NCBI GenBank assembly: GCA_029255685.2
Contig: CM055312.2
Coordinates: 70,818,792-70,882,791 of the forward strand
Source: Silene conica
Taxonomy: Eukaryota > Streptophyta > Magnoliopsida > Caryophyllales > Caryophyllaceae
Length of the DNA: 64,000 nt
Direction: 5' to 3'
This document shows positions 59,400 through 64,000 of this stretch, piece by piece. Under the pieces are notes generated by a model. It worked only from the letters and a program-made list of their open reading frames with translations. It was not told where the DNA came from and ran no database searches. Both the position numbers and the translations under genes were made by a program. The first letter of the stretch is position 1. The number at the start of each line of letters is the position of its first letter.

Positions 59400-59617
59400 T
59401 CCTTAAGTTGTTTGGTTCATATTTAAAATGAATTTTAAATTATTTCATTTTCTTCATTAGAGATAACTTCAATTATATTATTTTGAATTAAAATTAACTA
59501 CACCAAAGCGAAAATTCAAATTAATTCATAAAAATCAAATAACTCATGTTCATATAATACAAAAATAACAAAATTATTCTAAAACCGAAAAAAATTCACA
59601 TAAAATGTGTTATAATA

Positions 59618-60630
59618 TACCCCTGTGTATAGCACTTTACTAGTCGTACCCCTAAATTTAATTAGTTAAACCCATCCGTAGCCAAACATGCTTATGCCGT
59701 CTATTTTAGACGTTAAGTGCCATGTTGGCACTCTATTTGCCAAATAAGCACCTGACTTGACAAAGGGTTTTTCCCATTGATGACCCTGTGGTTTTACTTT
59801 TCTCACTTGTATCGCTGCATTTTTGCATTTTCGGTTTCAATGTTCCCGATATCTTTAAAACCGCATTGCTTATTATATTCCTTTTAAATTAATAAAAAAA
59901 TGTAATATATCATTTATTATATCTCCTTTTATCGCATGAGATAATAATGTTATATATTACCTTTTATTTTATTCAAAAAAAAATTATTATCTAATATTCA
60001 CAACTTATTTTATATTAAGTGGACCAAGACGGCAAATAAGACTAGTGTTATTACCTGTCAATGCTCAAATCGACCCTGCGGCGTCACTTACCTATTTCAT
60101 CATTGAAGTACCAACTAAATTTTGTATTTATAGTATTTTAAAGGTAATTTGAGGTTGGGTAAATTTTAAATTTTTTAATCAAAATATTTCTGACACTTTT
60201 ACTATTTAAGTAAATTTAACAATTGACGGTTTCGTAAATCTTCGGATATTAACAATAAGATATATTTGTAATACCTTGGATTAAACATCGGAAAATTTGA
60301 ACTTTAAATCGGATATCCGACTCATGTAATTTCAATTTCAAACCATTTTCACTCATTTTTATTATTTTTTACGCATGGGTACAAATGGGAAAAGTGAAAA
60401 CTATAGGGGCATCAATTGGAAAAACCCTTTACCAAGTCATGTGCTTATTTGGCAAATGGAGTGCCAACAAGGCACTTAACGTCTAAAACAGATGGCATAA
60501 ACATGTTTGGCTACTGATGGGTTTTATAATTAAGTTTACGGGTACGACTAGTAAAATCCTATACGCAGGAGTATAAGTGGGAAAAGTGAAAACTACAAGG
60601 GCATTATTGGGAAAACCCAAAAACATATAA
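59618..60630. mobile_element. 1-kb element with ~200-bp terminal inverted repeats
   Basis: 59,620-59,830 and 60,360-60,620 are inverse copies. Shared phrases include TTTACTAGTCGTACCC, TAGCCAAACATG, TTTTAGACGTTAAGTGCC and TTGCCAAATAAGCAC. Long TIRs suggest a Mutator-like or foldback element. Exact ends and target duplication were not resolved. The middle is AT-rich and non-coding. Confidence 0.7.
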
Positions 60631-61216
60631 CTTGTTTTATGAAAAAACAATCCACATAAAATGTTACAAAATCCACGTAAAATGTTTTATAAAAAAATTC
60701 ACATAAAATGTTCTATAAAAAATACGAAAGATTTTTTCTCCATCTTCTATAGTTTTAGGGGTTCGGATGGGTTGGAATGGAGTTAGAATCTTCGGATGAG
60801 ACATGGTATGAGATTCCAAGGGGTTGAATGGATTTAGAACCCCTTGGATATCAAACTCCATTCTAAAAATGCCCAACCAAACACTTGAATGGATGCTTTA
60901 ACAATTTCCAATACAAAAAGAAAGACACTGAAGCGAGAAGGCGGTCATTTACTCAATTCATTACACATTTGCTTTCTACATTCAGTTGTGAAAAATATCA
61001 GAACCCTTGTATCGATGCCAAAAAACAAACATCTGTTCACATATATTTTGTTACAGATTTACAATGGAACCAAGAACGACCATGGCAATGAGATTATATA
61101 CCTCTCCGAAACTGCAAAGCCGTCAGGCGATAGACATGATGTTGATTTAAGAATTTCCTCATTAGTAAGACTTCCACTTGAATTTTGCTCTGAACAGATG
61201 GCGCACTCTACAGCAT
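60631..61216 (-). other. 3' flank and probable 3' UTR of the RanBPM-like gene
   Basis: The stretch up to about 60,880 is AT-rich with ACATAAAATGTT repeats (60,654-60,712) and a GTTCGGATGGGTTGGAATG phrase. From about 60,890 to 61,216 it is plausible 3' UTR; a + strand open frame through it is antisense to the gene. Confidence 0.5.
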
Positions 61217-64000
61217 TCAGCGCTTGCTCATCTTCCCAGTTTGAAGCATTCTGTGCAGGTAAAAGGTCTCACCTTGATCTCCATTTAGAAACCGTCTTTC
61301 TAAGCAGCAGGCAGTTAGCTGCCTCAGTAACTTCTCAAGTTGAGAGTGCATACAACTCCAAGAATCCTTAGTGTTAGGATTAGTTGATAGGATCATTGCG
61401 TTTACAGTATCTGCAACAACTTCTCGCTGCGAATCTCCAAGAAGATATCCAACAGGGGACTTTGAAGGATCTTCATAGGCCAACAAAGCAACACATTCCT
61501 AAAGGAAAATTGATCAATTCAAAAGAGTATAGCAATTTAAATGAGAGATTGAGCATATCTCATCACTAAGCCTTGTTTGAATGTGATCCACACAAGAAGA
61601 TTTCGTTTAGTAGAAATAATAGAAACTCGAAGAAAGTGAGTGGGGATCACAAGGAGTTGAGTATAGAAGATGCATATGTTAGCGTAATGAAGCTTTCATG
61701 GGTTTAAGTTGAACATAGCTCGGTACACATCAACTGAACGGTGTCTCATTAAATTGTAAAATCAATTGCATCCAAACATCTTCCCCCTATTCGTGCCACT
61801 AAAAATTTCCTTGCATTGCAAATTTGCAATGTGGAAATACTTATTCTGTCCCTGTCATTTGTGATGTTTTTCATTTTAGCGTCTAAATAAGATCTTACCA
61901 AGCGATTGACAAAATTGTTCTCAATTTTAAAAGAATGTGGATTAGTGGCCCCATAAATTCCACAAGTTACAACTCCCACTTAAATATTGCCCAACATCAC
62001 CCCTTCTCTTCTCTCCTTAGTCTTTGTGCCAAAAACAAATAATGACAAGTGACCGGGATGGAGGGAAACTATGCTTAGCATAGCCTGTCACTGAAAATTC
62101 ATTCTCTTGGTGTTACAAAGATCCAAGATAATTTCAGTGGAATTACTTATTGATCTTGTCTCCTAAATTCATTCTATTGGTGTTACAAAGGGACAAAAAG
62201 CATGTGGGAGTGCGTTTTACTCATGCATTGCATAGTTTCTACATCTTACCCGGTAATTCAAAAATGTGCAGAGAATTAAGGACAAGGGGTTACCCGAACA
62301 AGCTCCTCATACTCTTCTAGCCCAAAAAATTTAGCTAGCTCCACCCTTCCATATTTGACGGCACCTTCTAGCTCTCTAACCTACGTAAGAAGATTGAAGA
62401 TAAGAACGATACAAAATATGGAATCAAACAAAAGATGATGATGGAAACAACAGCACAACCGCAATGCCCCACAATAGGTGAGAGCTATAAGAAGCTGAAT
62501 GAATTTTATAAGCTTGGAAACACAGGACATAGCTTCAGTCTCTTCTACAAAAGACTATCGCCAAAATTAAGAATTTCGGATAGGATAGAACAGTTTAATG
62601 GGATTTTTCAATGCCATATAAGAATTAGAAAAGAACATTAGCATTATTATAGGAGAATGATCAATATGGCATACCCGAACCAGTTCTATGAACTTTTGAC
62701 AATGAAGCAGGAAGCAAACAGGAGACTTGTCATCCTGGAAAGTAAAAATACTTATCAGAAACGAAAAAAGTAGCTAGTGCAGATATTCACATCGACCAAA
62801 ATCTAGGTTGTATGTAAACATTGTATGCAAAAATATGGCTGCCCTATACATAATCTCATCTTTTTGGACAAATTCAGCAATCAGAAGATGGCAAAAAAAT
62901 TATCATCTCAAGAAGCTACTAAAACTTGCCGTAAAATGTCCACCTCCCCCAACATTATATACGTTTGGCCTTTACAAAGATGAGTGATGCAAGTAAAATG
63001 AGTGGAAATGGGCCAAATTTGACAAGCAAAACCAATGAGAACCGGGGAGAAAACAAGTAGAAAAAATAAGCCCAAAATCTTCATCTCACAACACCACGAG
63101 GAAAAAAACAAATAAAGAGAAGCCAATACTAGAAATTTAGAAACTCCAGCATCTCACCTGAATAATCTGAGGATACAACTCATGAAGTTTACCAAATACA
63201 GCATCAATTTGCCCACTTCTGATCATCTTCATCGACAAGAAAAAACAGGTCAATCATATGTTCAGCAGAAACAAAATTTAAACATCAACAATCAATAAAA
63301 AGCAGGTGAAGTAAAAGGTTGCATTATCAGCCATATGATCATATGAAACCAAAGTCCTTTAAGAAAAACAATCGCAACAACAAAGCACAAAATCAGGAAA
63401 CAATATCAAAGGGAAAGCAGTGCACAGACATTGCCCAAATGAATAAAAAAGAAGCCGAACGAATATGCAATGATTTTCTAGACAACAATACCTGGCGAAG
63501 AGTCTTTCTATGGCTCAGTGCGTACGTGCTATGTTGCTCAACAAATCCATTTTCTTGGGGTATAGCGATAGGGGGAACAGAATTATTGTTAGCCATGTCA
63601 AAGACATTAAGTGTACCTTCATAACCATAATGAAGAAGGTAGGACCGCACAATTCTGGTAAATCATAACCATGAATTAGGGAAATATGTGATTCTCAAAA
63701 ACAAGTAATTTCGGACCCTCAAAAATTATCTTAAAACACAAGGCCATGAATCAAGCAATTATTTTACCCATAACTAACATCCTGTGGCAGAGTGATCTTT
63801 TCAATCATGGATTGCTGCTTCAACCTTTCTTGTGCTTCATATGCCTAATAGATGGCGGACAAAAGGAAATAAGGTTACAAATTTGAAACACACAAACTGT
63901 CAGTAGAATTCTATGGACTGAAAATTTCATGAAAACCACACTGCCAGAGTGCCAGACACCCACTAGGAAAAAGTTAGTAAAACACAGATCTTGAAGGTTG
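61217..64000 (-). CDS. RanBPM: RanBPM-like protein, 3' part (LisH-CTLH-CRA), runs off window
   Basis: Exons in + coordinates: 63768-63844, 63492-63654, 63158-63226, 62675-62734, 62294-62380, 61217-61498 (stop TGA at 61,217-61,219). All junctions are GT-AG and in phase. The protein reads IEKITLPQDVSYG|IVRSYL, then a LisH motif (LLHYGYEGTLNVFDMA), HRKTLRQ, then the CTLH/CRA part (GQIDAVFGKLHELYPQIIQ, KSPVCFLLHCQKFIELVR, YGRVELAKFF, LAYEDPSKSPVGYLL, REVVADTVNAMILSTNPNTK, LRQLTACCLERRFLNGDQGE). This is the C-terminal half of plant RanBPM, a scaffold of the CTLH/GID ubiquitin-ligase type complex; the SPRY domain should lie beyond 64,000. No disabling change is seen. Intron 61,499-62,293 carries a MITE fragment. 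Confidence 0.92.
61995..62070. mobile_element. Stowaway-like MITE fragment in a RanBPM intron
   Basis: CTTTGTGCCAAAAACAAATA and GACAAGTGACCGGGATGGAG match the right half of the Stowaway-like MITE at 45,093-45,299 (CTTTGTGTCAAAAACAATAA). The left end is missing. Confidence 0.55.

Noticed and set aside
60889..61371. 160-aa + strand open frame
   Set aside because: It overlaps the last RanBPM exon in antisense and has no recognisable domain.

Overview
The window is repeat-dense nuclear DNA of a flowering plant. Evidence for this is spliced genes with GT-AG introns, plant-type Ty3/gypsy (Tat and Athila-like) and Ty1/copia LTRs, a FAR1-type Mutator transposase, Helitron, CACTA, hAT, Tourist-like and Stowaway-like ends, and a plant RanBPM gene at the right edge. 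The Tat element with an antisense ORF and the style of the MULE/ULP1 gene make a Caryophyllales species (Silene or Amaranthaceae type) plausible. That is an inference, not shown by the sequence.

Region 1 (1-22,750) is a nest of elements inserted in dinucleotide (mostly TA) microsatellites. At least nine element ends carry one degenerate terminal motif, GGATC-nn-RTGAG-nn-CACC. The largest element (about 6,185-21,200) is a Mutator-like element. It has an intact 842-aa FAR1/MULE/SWIM transposase on the + strand and a 13- or 14-exon ULP1-type (C48) cysteine protease gene on the - strand with its His-Asp-Cys catalytic residues and conserved Gln. It also has two copies of an F-box-like gene (one broken) and exon-like fragments. 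Its introns and spacers, but not its main exons, are filled with a roughly 21-bp motif, TGTGAAACTAGAAGCTTAT, in both orientations. Smaller sister elements flank it as inverted pairs (2,439-3,918 with 21,236-22,746; 3,949-4,408 with 5,656-6,114).

Region 2 (22,750-34,460) is AT-rich and gene-poor. It holds a frameshifted defensin-like gene remnant, a CACTA end, a hAT MITE with an 8-bp target duplication, a 731-bp solo LTR, an aspartic-protease pseudogene, and a copia 3' end whose LTR is split by an Athila-like solo LTR that is itself split by a 202-bp element.

Region 3 (34,468-46,007) is one 11.5-kb Tat-lineage gypsy element with both LTRs, a decayed gag, no visible polymerase and an antisense ORF. 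A truncated Athila-like element sits inside its gag.

Region 4 (46,008-60,630) is a mosaic of Tourist-like, Helitron, hAT and CACTA pieces. It includes arabinogalactan-protein and LysM-receptor gene remnants.

Region 5 (61,217-64,000) is the only clear host gene: the 3' part of a RanBPM-like gene (LisH-CTLH-CRA) on the - strand, running off the window.
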